Positions 45,384-55,200 of a stretch of DNA of 64,000 bases are shown here, piece by piece. The notes under the pieces were generated by a model. That model was not told the origin of the DNA and did no database searches. It worked only from the letters and a program-made list of their open reading frames with translations. Within the stretch, counting starts at the first letter, position 1; every line of letters begins with the position of its first letter. A program made the position numbers and the translations under genes. This stretch comes from Candida dubliniensis CD36. Lineage: Eukaryota; Ascomycota; Pichiomycetes; Serinales; Debaryomycetaceae. Location of the stretch: positions 1,364,001-1,428,000 of the forward strand of contig NC_012860.1 of NCBI RefSeq assembly GCF_000026945.1, read 5' to 3'.

Positions 45384-46193
45384 TCATAATCTTCTACCTC
45401 TTCTACCACCCTTTCTTCTAGTAGAATCAGATGGAACTGGAGTAACATCTTCAATTCTACCAATTCTTAAACCAGATCTGGCTAAAGCTCTTAAAGCAGA
45501 TTGACCACCTGGACCTGGAGTTTTGGTCTTGGTACCACCAGTAGCTCTCAATTTAATGTGAACAGCAGTAATACCGACTTCTTTACATTTAGCAGCAACA
45601 TCTTGAGCAGCCAACATAGCAGCGTATGGAGATGATTCATCTCTGTCAGCTTTGACTTTCATACCACCAGTGACTCTGGCAATGGTTTCTTTACCGGATA
45701 AATCAGTAACGTGGACGAAGGTATCGTTGAATGAAGCAAAAATTCTAGCAACACCGAAAACTTGGGAACGGTCTAAAAAAAAGTATTATTGTTAGTATAC
45801 AAATATTCCTGTCAATTCATATTATCTTGTATTACACTCAAGTAAGGATTATCATATTCAAGTTGAAATATAATGGAAGGATATCTATATATGTAGGAGA
45901 TGAGACTTTTTGGTGGTGGTTTCTTGATATAAGCAGTTGTTTCTCGATATTTCTTACTTCAATAATTCTGATAGAATGACCTGAACTCTATTTATTCTAG
46001 ATTCTGATTTCTCTGATACATTTGCCAAATTGTTGATGACATTCAATCTTGTTCAATTCTTTCAATAATTCCTTTAATAATAACTACTTTTGTCTTTGAT
46101 TCCGTATTCTCTTCAATATTCGCTTTCACAGTCTATTCAACTTACATGAGCTGTAATACTTCATTGGTTCGGTTGGAACATACCAGTGGACAT
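45384..46193 (-). CDS. RPS14B: 40S ribosomal protein uS11 (Rps14), intron-containing
   Basis: Two exons on the - strand. Exon 1 is 46193-46184, only 10 nt (ATG TCC ACT G). The intron is 46183-45773 (411 nt), with donor GTATGT, branch point TACTAAC at 45797-45791 and acceptor TAG. Exon 2 is 45772-45384. The spliced product is 132 residues beginning [20 protein letters not shown] and ending in KGGRRGRRL, full length for uS11. It belongs to the small-subunit platform and contacts the 3' major domain of 18S rRNA. No leucine is encoded by CTG. The promoter carries CACGTG and a TTTAGGG/CCCTAAA palindrome. In S. cerevisiae RPS14B (YJL191W) is also next to RPS22A. Confidence 0.97.
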
Positions 46194-46376
46194 CTTTGAT
46201 ATTACTGTTTATATGTGTATAATATTAAACCCAAAATCAATGAAAGAGTTTTCAACTTTTTTTCCAATTAGTTTTTTTTTCCCATACGCACAATACTCTT
46301 TCTTCGCAGGCTTTTGGTGGGTGTACTAGCGAAAAAAAAAAAAAGTTAATTTCAAGCTTGCACAATATAGTGCGCG

Positions 46377-46382
46377 CACGTG
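46377..46382. promoter_or_regulatory. CACGTG (Cbf1-type) site of RPS14
   Basis: GCACGTGT, 184 bp upstream of the RPS14 ATG and 11 bp from the Tbf1-type palindrome. Cbf1 together with Tbf1 is the known arrangement at C. albicans ribosomal-protein promoters. Confidence 0.75.
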
Positions 46383-46393
46383 TAAAGATCAAT

Positions 46394-46413
46394 TTTAGGG
46401 CTATAACCCTAAA
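46394..46413. promoter_or_regulatory. Tbf1-type palindrome of RPS14
   Basis: Inverted arms TTTAGGG and CCCTAAA separated by 6 bp, 201-220 bp upstream of the ATG. Tbf1 binds TTAGGG-like repeats and drives ribosomal-protein genes in Candida, where S. cerevisiae uses Rap1. Confidence 0.78.
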
Positions 46414-46542
46414 CTTTGCAATTTTTCAAAATGTCTCACAATTGTAGGTTTATACTAACATTAACAACTACATTCCATATGGCAATTATTAGTTATCAAA
46501 ATGATATATTAAAAATGCTACAATACTTTTTATACATGTAAT

Positions 46543-46935
46543 CTAGTAAACGAAACCTAAGATTTTACCAGAAACGTGCTTTCTTCTAGCTTCTTCGTGG
46601 TCCATGATACCAGCAGAGGTAGTCAAGATAACGTAACCGAATTGTCTAGCTGGCAACAAGTTGTCGGTCCATCTTTCAATGTCGTTAATTTTAACGTTAA
46701 ATCTTGGTTGGATGACACCACATTTGTTTAATCTACCATTCAATTGAACAACAATTTTACCGGATCTGTGATCATCAATGTATTCGAATTCACCAATGTA
46801 ACCGTGTTTTTGCATGACAGTCAAGAATTTTATGATGACTTTGGAGGATGGTCTGATTAAGACTTGTCTTTTACCAGTTTTTTCAGCATTGTTGATGGCG
46901 TTTAAAGCATCAGCTAAGACGGAGGTTCTAGTCAT
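46543..46935 (-). CDS. RPS22A: 40S ribosomal protein uS8 (Rps22)
   Basis: Predicted 130 residues, the exact family length. The start is the ATG at 46935 ([11 protein letters not shown]); the frame is open about 84 nt upstream, but that extension is Lys-rich leader sequence absent from the family. The protein runs through [37 protein letters not shown] and ends in [12 protein letters not shown]. It binds the central domain of 18S rRNA. It is divergent from RPL39 across 372 bp, the same pairing as S. cerevisiae YJL190C/YJL189W. All leucines I checked are TTA or TTG. Confidence 0.97.
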   Translation of the reverse strand: MTRTSVLADALNAINNAEKTGKRQVLIRPSSKVIIKFLTVMQKHGYIGEFEYIDDHRSGKIVVQLNGRLNKCGVIQPRFNVKINDIERWTDNLLPARQFGYVILTTSAGIMDHEEARRKHVSGKILGFVY

Positions 46936-47307
46936 GGTTGAATTGTCTGTTGATAAAAGAAACGTCAAAAAGACTTTCGAAAATTCGTTTGATATTTTTT
47001 TTTTTTTGTCTTTCCTCACTAATCACAAGTGAAACCACACACATTATTTACAACTGATGACCTGCATATTATCTTTCTGAAAATTTTTTTTTATTTTTCG
47101 CAGTATTTTGTAATCCTCTCATTTATAATGAGGTTTTTGGTGTCTAGTTCCCGCATAGTTAAAACTCCTAATGAAAAATCTGATTTCCTGTGCCTAAACA
47201 CCATACTGTCTCTCTCCTGGCAATTCTCTCAGAAAAAAAAAAAATTTCAAGCAAAAAAATTTTCCCATCTAGATTTTCTTTCTTCAGAATATCAAGTAAC
47301 TTTAAAG
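46936..47307. promoter_or_regulatory. Bidirectional RPS22/RPL39 promoter
   Basis: 372 bp between two divergent ribosomal-protein ATGs. It holds T runs (about 46996-47007), a poly-A/T patch (47231-47243) and no clear CACGTG or TTAGGG pair, unlike the neighbouring RPS14 promoter. Confidence 0.7.
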
Positions 47308-47667
47308 ATGCCTGTATGTACAATAACAGTGGTATAACAATGTCTTTTAGTCTTTCATGGGTGATTATTATGGTTAGATAAATGCAAATGTGTTGGATAA
47401 CAAATCGTACAAGTGGAATTAGCTGAACATTCTTGAGAGTAGAACCAAATACAATAGGACTAGACAATCCAATACAAATTATCAGAATATCAATACTAAC
47501 TCACGTATTTCTTATAGTCTCAAAAATCATTCAGAACTAAACAAAAGTTATCCAAGGCTCAAAAGCAAAACAGACCATTACCACAATGGATCAGATTGAG
47601 AACTGACAACAAAATCAGATACAATGCTAAAAGAAGACACTGGAGAAGAACTAAGTTGGGTATCTAA
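47308..47667 (+). CDS. RPL39: 60S ribosomal protein eL39 (Rpl39), intron-containing
   Basis: Two exons. Exon 1 is 47308-47313 (ATG CCT). The intron is 47314-47517 (204 nt), with donor GTATGT at 47314, branch point TACTAAC at 47494-47500 and acceptor TATAG ending at 47517. Exon 2 is 47518-47667. The product is 51 residues, exactly the eL39 length: [17 protein letters not shown], then [19 protein letters not shown] and a basic [11 protein letters not shown] end. eL39 lines the nascent-chain exit tunnel of the large subunit. Only 50 codons are in exon 2, so ordinary ORF calling misses it. The S. cerevisiae gene also has a very short first exon. Confidence 0.97.
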
Positions 47668-48069
47668 GCTCACATTACAAACGTTTATATACAAATATTG
47701 GTTTTATCAGGATTGATTTTGGAAAGGGTGATGATGTTGAAAATATGAAATTTAACTTCCAACGATGGTATATTTTGCTTTTAACAATACTTTGTTACAT
47801 TTGTTACAAGTGCCCTTTCCTATCTGTATAACTTTATAATGGGTGTTTAATACGACAAAAAAATTTATAATATTAGCATTAGAACGATACTTCAAAATTG
47901 TAGCTTATTAGTAAAGAAGGTTTTTACAAATATTTTCAAAAAAGAAAAAGAATATATTGAAATACAAACAAAAAAAAAGAGAACCAGTAATACTTGGACT
48001 TGATTGAAATGTATATGCCTCCCCCCCCCCCTCTCACAACTTGTACCTTAAACACACTCTATATCTAAC
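47668..48069. other. Convergent intergenic region (RPL39 / YIP3)
   Basis: 402 bp between two stop codons. AT-rich with A runs and a C10 run near 48018-48030. No gene seen. Confidence 0.65.
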
Positions 48070-48676
48070 CTACACTTCTTCTTCGAAAACAGTTTCAATT
48101 GGTTTTTCCATCAAAGCAGCATGAGCACCAACAGTGACACCACTAGAACCAATTAACCACATCATAGTCGAAATAGGACTAGCCAAAAATCCTAATGGAA
48201 CTGCAACAATCAATAAACCAGTGTATAATTGTGAAGTGTTGAATCTTCCAATAGGCAACACCAAGTCCTCGCCATTCAATTTATTAATACCATAAATCCC
48301 CCCAAGAACGAAAATAGTAACAAATAATAATAAAAAGTTTGTAATCAAAGCATATACACTCAATGCTAAAACGATTGTGATGTAATTGGCAGAAAAGTAG
48401 CCTAAATTGTATCCCACTCTTTGTTGAATTTCCCCAAAGTTTGCTGGTTTAGATAATCTTCTAAAATCAAAAAACTCTTGTGGTGGTCTTAGTTTTGAAA
48501 TGGTTGATTGAACTGAGGAGAAGTCTGACTTGATTCGTTCCAAATTGAATCTGTCTGTAACACCACTGAATTGCTATAAAACCCATTATGTTAGTATATA
48601 AAAAAATATGAAAATGAATACGTAAAAGTGTCTATGAGTTTTTGGAACATACTGCTAAGTTTAAATAGTTGGACAT
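48070..48676 (-). CDS. YIP3: PRA1/Yip3-family Rab-GTPase-interacting membrane protein, intron-containing
   Basis: Two exons on the - strand. Exon 1 is 48676-48653 (24 nt, MSNYLNLA). The intron is 48652-48574 (79 nt), with donor GTATGT, branch point TACTAAC at 48596-48590 and acceptor TAG. Exon 2 is 48573-48070. The product is 175 residues: QFSGVTDRFNLERIKSDF, the PRA1 signature LRPPQEFFDFRRLSKPANFGE, two hydrophobic hairpins (NYITIVLALSVYALITNFLL... and YTGLLIVAVPLGFLASPIST), and the C-terminus EKPIETVFEEEV, as in Yip3. Yip3 acts at ER/Golgi membranes with prenylated Rab GTPases in COPII traffic. Confidence 0.95.
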
Positions 48677-49859
48677 TGGTAATGTGATGTGTTTATCTAT
48701 TTATTAATGAAGAAAAAGAAAGAAAGAAAAAAGCTTGTTGTTGTTGTTGTGTTTTATTGTTGTGATATGTTTGGTGGTGGGAATAATTTTTTTTAAATAG
48801 TTTTTGGTGCGTGTCAGCTTCTCAAAAAAAAAAAAAACAAACAAAAAGATTGATTTGGTTGATTTCTTTTTTTTTCTCTCTTTTGGTTGACGTGGAAAGG
48901 TTAAGAATGAATGAATGAATGGATGAATGACATGATGGATCGGCGCAGTCGATTATTGAAAAGCATTTAAATTTTATAGAAAAAAAGGGGGGTTCAATGA
49001 ATAAAGTTAATGGCTGTGTAGATAAAAATAGAATTTGAGTATTTAATCTACGTTGTAAGAAAGAACAGCAATTCCATTTGGGTAAGTACTGCTGTATAGT
49101 TGAACTAACCCCTTTTCTCAACCAGAGTACATATTCAATGGGAAACAATATGTTTCGTATACGTAAGAGCTATGTACTGCTCACTTCTTGTAGGTATTAC
49201 CGTAATCTACAAAGAAGAAACATTCGCTTCAAATTGTTGCAAAATATATTGCTTTGAAATTTGGTTAAAATTTCATACCAAAAAATTATCTTGCTTCGAA
49301 AACAATTTGCTTCAACAACTAGTTATATATTCCTGAGCATTTGAGTTTCGTAACGGCTTTTGACCAAAATTTACTTTAAAAGTGCATTACAAGAGTTTTT
49401 ATTTGACACAGCTTTAAAGAGTCAAGTGATACCAAAAAAGTCACGTGCGCCATCTTACAAGGAAAGCGAAGAACACATTTGAATGTTTGAAAACTTCAAA
49501 ACCTAATAACATATAATTCATTTATCAAGATCATGCAGTTTTCCTCTATTTTACTCTGGTATGCGTTGTAGAGAGCAACAATCGTAGATATAAATTTAAA
49601 GGATAGTTGCCCTACAATAATACACATACGTTGTACAATAGAGAAGAAGAAGAGGAAAAAAAAAAAGAGAATCAAAAAAGTAAAAAAAATTCTCTTCAAG
49701 CTCGCCAGTCTTGCCAGTTTAAATAGATTTCTGATTTCTGGCGGCTCAATTATTTCCAGAACCGAGACCCAAGAGACACCAGAAAATTTGATTCTGCTGT
49801 TGCTTCAAAAACCCTAGAACAGCTCTTTTTAACAACAATATAACCAAAAAATTAAATAA
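48677..49859. other. Divergent YIP3/SOP4 promoter region
   Basis: 1.18 kb. No gene is supported: the one longer - strand frame has no ATG and is translated promoter DNA. It contains TTG and ATGA repeats near the YIP3 side and one CACGTG near the SOP4 side. Confidence 0.65.
49442..49447. promoter_or_regulatory. CACGTG site upstream of SOP4
   Basis: TCACGTGC, 413 bp before the SOP4 ATG. A single copy, so weaker evidence than the pair before the kinase gene. Confidence 0.35.
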
Positions 49860-50579
49860 ATGAGATTAATAGTTTTATCAATTTTTTGTATCTGTATAAC
49901 ATTCACTACTGCAATTGGATTCAAAGGAAAAATTGAAGGGATCCCATCTGTGAATGAACTTTACCACACCAAGAATAAAATTGTTCCCAATGGAGATAAT
50001 TATAACAACAGAATATCCGTTGATCTATATTTCTCAAACTCATTCACGCCCATTACAACAGTGGTTGATTCCAAATACAATTTCAAGTTTAATAACTTGG
50101 AATCTGGGGAATATGAATTACTTGTCAACTCATACGATTTTGGTTTCGAACAAAATAGATTCAAGATAATTGTCGATGACGAATCGATTGTTGCTTACGA
50201 ACATGGGATTGGCCAAGATTCATATAATACAACTTCCATCACTAATCTTAATGAGAACCCATTACCCATCAAATATCTTGCTACAAAAGAGTTTTATGAG
50301 TATCACGGAGGAAGCCTTAGTGATTTATTGATGAATAGTCCATTTGGATTCATATTCAAGAATAGGTATATGACTATTGTATTTACAGCATGTCTTGCAA
50401 TTATGGCTGCTCCATACATTCTTCAAGTGGTTAGCCCCGAATTTGCTGCTGAATTGAACCAAATCCAAGCACAAACTGCTAAGGAAAGATTAGGTGAAAA
50501 AGTTATCGAACCATCAGAATCTACAGTCAGATCAACTGGTATCAACAAATCTCAAGGGGCTGTTAAAAAAAGACGATAG
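49860..50579 (+). CDS. SOP4: ER membrane complex subunit Sop4/Emc7
   Basis: Predicted 239-residue type I ER membrane protein. A signal peptide covers about 1-18 (LIVLSIFCICITFTTA). The lumenal part (about 20-165) is a beta-sandwich typical of EMC7 (GFKGKIEGIP, YNFKFNNLESGEYELLV). SDLLMNSPFGFIFKNR leads into one transmembrane span (about 171-190), and PEFAAELNQ and a basic cytosolic tail end in KKRR. EMC7 is a subunit of the ER membrane protein insertase; in S. cerevisiae SOP4 affects quality control of the Pma1 proton pump. A lumenal sequon (YNTTS) is present. SOP4 is near RPS14B and RPS22A in S. cerevisiae too. Confidence 0.92.
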   Translation: MRLIVLSIFCICITFTTAIGFKGKIEGIPSVNELYHTKNKIVPNGDNYNNRISVDLYFSNSFTPITTVVDSKYNFKFNNLESGEYELLVNSYDFGFEQNRFKIIVDDESIVAYEHGIGQDSYNTTSITNLNENPLPIKYLATKEFYEYHGGSLSDLLMNSPFGFIFKNRYMTIVFTACLAIMAAPYILQVVSPEFAAELNQIQAQTAKERLGEKVIEPSESTVRSTGINKSQGAVKKRR

Positions 50580-50597
50580 TGTAATATAGGATGTATA

Positions 50598-51995
50598 TTA
50601 TACTCTTACATTCAATTTTAATCCAACTATGTAGAATCGACTGATAAACCAGCAACAAGTGCCTACAACACCAAATACACAACAATAAACGGCAAACATA
50701 TCGTACAGATGTTTAGAACCATTGCCAATAATGGCAGCACTCACTGGGATACCAAATAAGTTGCCCAAACTAACAAAAAAATACAATAATCCATACCTCT
50801 GGCCAAATTTCTGTACCGGCGTAATACTTCCTAAACACACCGGAGTTAAACTTAATATTGAGGAGCTGAAAAATCCAGAAATAGCAGCAAATGCATAAAG
50901 AGCACCAATGTTAGATCCAAATGGAAGCCAAAGAATCAACATGGATAAAGTGAAACCAATAAGCATTGCAATCATAATATTGAAATGACCGAATTTGTCA
51001 GATAAGATACCAGGAACCAATCTCCCCAACACACCAGTAGTATTGAAAACGGTCAACAATATATATGATTGAGATTCCGACATACCTTGGGCAATTGCAT
51101 ATGTGGCCAAATACGTCAACATTGATAATAAGGAAATTTCTGTGAAAAAAGTACCAATGATACAAAAGGAATATTTAGGGTCCAAAAGAGCACTAAATTC
51201 AAACTGATCTTTAATTTGCACCAAATTTGTCCATAATTGATTCTTAGCAGTTACAGCATCAGATTCTTGACAAATTCTCGATCGACACAATAATATGGCA
51301 ATGCCATTACAAGCTAAACAGAAAAACCCCAATATCCTGATTGCCCAAATAAACCCAACTTTTGTATACAATGATCTTAACATCAAAGGAACAATAATAC
51401 CACCAACAGATCCACCAATAGTAGCCATTCCAATAGCTCTTCCACGCTTTAAATTAAACCAGTGACTCAAGACACCAATCAATGGAGTTATATTCAATGA
51501 ATTGCCTAATCCTACACATATTGCCAATGCCAATATGAATTGTGGCACGGTGGTGCAATTGGCTACTGCCATAAACCCACCTGATATCATTAAAGTACCA
51601 ATCATCATAGGTAATAAAGCTCCCTTAACATCAAATAATGGACCAACTACCATGCAATTTGCAAATGAAATTGCTGTATAAATTGAAAATATCCATGATA
51701 TAGTGGATGTTTTCACATCAGATAATTGATGGGTAGCGATATATGCTTGAATGGCCCCAACTGAATTCAATGTACCAAAAGTTGCCATTAATCCAATGAA
51801 TGAACCAAAGACTACACTATAAGCTCGTAATCCACCTTCAGGATATTTCACTTCTTGTTCATCATCATTTTCGGATTGTGGTTCACTATCGTCGATCAGA
51901 AGCAGTTCTTGAGGAGTTGATAAAGTCTCCATTGCAATTCCATTGATGGTTATCGAACATGGTTCAAACTCAGTATTTACACTTGTCGATGTCAT
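50598..51995 (-). CDS. MFS transporter, monocarboxylate-porter-like (MCH family)
   Basis: Predicted 465 residues from MTSTSVNT. The first about 50 residues are an acidic cytosolic tail. PEGGLRAYSVVFGSF then opens the first transmembrane span, the characteristic start of fungal monocarboxylate porter homologs. About 12 hydrophobic spans follow, with the MFS loop signature HWFNLKRGRAIGMATIGGSVGG after span 4-5 and LGRLVPGILSDKFG after span 8. S. cerevisiae relatives are Mch1-5 and Esbp6; of these Mch5 carries riboflavin, and most have no proven monocarboxylate transport. The substrate cannot be told from sequence. The stop is 18 bp from the SOP4 stop, so the transcripts probably overlap. Confidence 0.85.
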   Translation of the reverse strand: MTSTSVNTEFEPCSITINGIAMETLSTPQELLLIDDSEPQSENDDEQEVKYPEGGLRAYSVVFGSFIGLMATFGTLNSVGAIQAYIATHQLSDVKTSTISWIFSIYTAISFANCMVVGPLFDVKGALLPMMIGTLMISGGFMAVANCTTVPQFILALAICVGLGNSLNITPLIGVLSHWFNLKRGRAIGMATIGGSVGGIIVPLMLRSLYTKVGFIWAIRILGFFCLACNGIAILLCRSRICQESDAVTAKNQLWTNLVQIKDQFEFSALLDPKYSFCIIGTFFTEISLLSMLTYLATYAIAQGMSESQSYILLTVFNTTGVLGRLVPGILSDKFGHFNIMIAMLIGFTLSMLILWLPFGSNIGALYAFAAISGFFSSSILSLTPVCLGSITPVQKFGQRYGLLYFFVSLGNLFGIPVSAAIIGNGSKHLYDMFAVYCCVFGVVGTCCWFISRFYIVGLKLNVRV

Positions 51996-52274
51996 TATGA
52001 TATTAATATTATGTCATTTGAAACAGAATAGAGGGGGTTATGTGAATGGAAACTTAAATAGTTGCTAAATGTGCTTAAAAAAAAAACAAGAAAAAGAAAG
52101 AATAAAAAAAGAGTGTGGAAAAAAAAAAGAGCATCGGTATTTCACTAAATAGATCAATGTTCAACACCCGCACGGAATTACTTCCTATTTCAGATTTAGC
52201 CGCGATATCCCCCTCAATTTAAGTAGAGAAAACAATAAAAACCAAAACAATCAATAGTTTGTGTATTATCATTT

Positions 52275-55200
52275 TTACAAAGTATATACTTTTCCTGTTG
52301 AATCCCCAATTACTAACTTTAAATTTCCTCTGATTAGTTTATCTTCAGTGTCAACTTCCGAACATTTAAAAAGCTCAATGACTGTTATATCTCCCGATAT
52401 TTTATCTTGTAAATCAACCTTATCTAGTTGTTTTAATTCCCAACCATTATCTGGAATTAATTCCCAAAGTTCAATGGATTTCTTTCGAGCAACCGCTAAA
52501 ATTTCTTTTGACCAATATATATGTTTGTTAACATTAATATTTCTTGTGTTATCAACCATAATTGAATTTGTTGTCGCAAAAGTTATCGCGTCAATTCTTT
52601 GTCCTTCAATAGCAGGGAATTCAAAAGATATAATTAACTCACCATTAATAGTAAATAACTGTAGTAAACCATTTAGATTTTTGTCAAAATGAACAGTAGC
52701 AAAATTCCCACTTTCATTTGACACTGCCAATAACGGGCTAACTGTAGCGTTCTCTTCAGTTAAAACTGGAGGAATCAATTTTCGAACATATTTGAACCGT
52801 ATGAAATCCCATACTATAACAATCCCATCCTTATCAATACTGGCACCAAATTTAAAACTCTTGGTGTAAACAATTTTTAAAACACTAGTCAAATGACCTC
52901 TTAAAAGTGCTTCGTATTGGAGTGTCGTCGTTGGTCGTAAATTACATTTCCATACATATATGCTGCCATCTTCAGCACCAGTGACGAATAGTTTATGTCC
53001 CAACTGTAATACTGTTGTAATGTCAGATGAATGCACACTGAGGAATAAAGTATCATTAACTAACAATGAACCACATTCATGCTTTAATTTCTTAGCTTTT
53101 CTAATCAACAAATCATCTTCACATGAAATGCAATTCTGTCTTCCAACCCATCGATTGGCATTTTTGGAACTTATTTCCAACTTGGATATAGGAGCTTTCA
53201 ATTTGGACTCAAATACAAGTTTCAAACGTGATGCATTGCCATCAAATTGAGTTAAATAATAATTTGGTAAATTAAGAACGTCTCGCAAGGGATGTGGACG
53301 GTTAAATAACTTGCATGGTGTTTGACCAAAATTGTTAATCATTCCTATCACAGCACGTTTTTCTACCTCGTCATTTATGTTATCCAAATTAATTGCTCCA
53401 CTATAGGAAAGGTGGTGGAAAACATTTAGAGCCTTTACAGCTTCTTCTCCACTCTGTTTATAACCAAAAATCAAATCAATCCACAAGTGCAAATTCGCTG
53501 ATACATATGAGCTTTCCAATGCTTCTCTATTTTTGGCAATAAATATTTTCGGATCACCTTTTGCCCATGGAGGTAATTCCACGTCATGGGACGATTCACC
53601 ATTTTGTAATTTACCAAATTCAAAATTGTTTTCATTGACCAAAAATTCGGGCAAGTAATAAAATTCTGGTGTCAATTCTCTAACATCAGTAGTGTTGTCT
53701 CTGGATGCAGATAACCAAGCTCGTTCTACCGAGTTAAATAATCGATCAGCATGATCAAATTTGCCTCCCTGCAATAATAGATACGATTGAACATAAGGCT
53801 TTAGACGAATCAAGAACGATGTGACAATCATTGCAGAAGAATAATGTGTACCGTAATGGAATGCTGGTGCATCATGATCATTGAGACTGTCCAATGCTTC
53901 AAACCTTTCTCGAAATTCATTTTCTCTCGCCGGCGTTTGCGCCCCCATTGGTTTTGATAAATCCCTGAATGTTCTGGGGTCAGATAAATCAAGCGTCTCA
54001 CTCTTATAATCAGCAATCACCCAGGGGAAAACAGGGTACTGGGTCAAATCGTTAAATGTTCTGCCAGCTAAGGTATTCACAATCATTAAATAGTAAAAAT
54101 TTGACATTTCACCTAATTTCCATTTTTTGGTCGCCTCAAGAAACATCATGTTGGAAATGCTGGTTTGTGAAAAGGCAGACACAAGTTTGGATGATAATGA
54201 TGATGCTCCAAAAGAATATAAGGAATCATGGGTAGAAGATTGCAATGCCTGTATTAAATCATAATCAACTCCTTTTCCCGAGGCAAAAGAATAAAGTTTA
54301 TTATATATTGCATCTCTGTCCTTTGTGGTCAAACAAGTGATCAAGATACTGGCGCCGTCACTGAAAAACATCTCTAACGCTATATCTCGTAGCAAAAAAT
54401 GTCTTTTGGAGATACAACTCAACTTGTCCAAGCTCCAATTTTTGCTTCGGTGTAATTTCCCATCATTTTTTAATATGTTGCTTGATTGAGAGTTGACCAA
54501 TTGAAGAATAGGATCTCTCAACTCAGGTGGCGCATCTTCCACATCAATAACGTTACCATCTTTACTGTGAAAATAATTTTCGATCAAATACAAATGACTC
54601 AACCCCAATATCATCAAACTTTCAATTGGAACTAGACCATTGATCTGACTAATATTCCAAAGTGTGACAATTTGATCACCAACATACAAACTTCTGCTCA
54701 CTTTCCGATTCTTATCTTCATAAACATGATTGATTTCCGTTTCTTCTTCCTCTCCTTCAGTCTCATTGCTTTCAACGAATTCGAAACTATCTTCCCCATA
54801 AGGAGACACTTCTTCATTAGATGATGATAAGCTCAATGTGTCAATTCCAGTAGCAGTAATAGCAGCGTCGTATTGGTGAATGGCACTCGAATTAGTAAAT
54901 GAATCAATTTGTTTCAATGGGACATCAATATTATAAGTGAGTCGTTCCGATTCTGGTAGCTGATCCTCAACAATAAGTCTTTTTCTCATTCGATTTGTGT
55001 TTTCGATATAATCCAACACATAACTTTTAGCAGCAGCATGATCTTCAAACAATCTTGAAACTTCTGTTTTCAATCCATGGTATGTGGAAATTAAATGTTT
55101 AATACTTTCCTCCTTATCTTGTACTAACCTATTAAATTTAACTAACTCGGCATTCATAGTTTGACTTTTGATCAGCTCGCAATCTTTTTCAAAACTCTTG

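Larger units (their letters stand above)
46194..46542. other. RPS14 promoter region
   Basis: 349 bp between RPS14 exon 1 and the RPS22 stop, both - strand. Besides the two sites listed separately it contains A and T runs typical of ribosomal-protein promoters. Confidence 0.75.

Noticed and set aside
45773..46183. Possible snoRNA inside the long RPS14 intron
   Set aside because: I looked for C (TGATGA) and D (CTGA) boxes in correct order on the transcribed strand and found none convincing.
48822..49148. 108-codon - strand frame upstream of YIP3
   Set aside because: It starts at TTG with no ATG and reads through A/T-rich promoter sequence.
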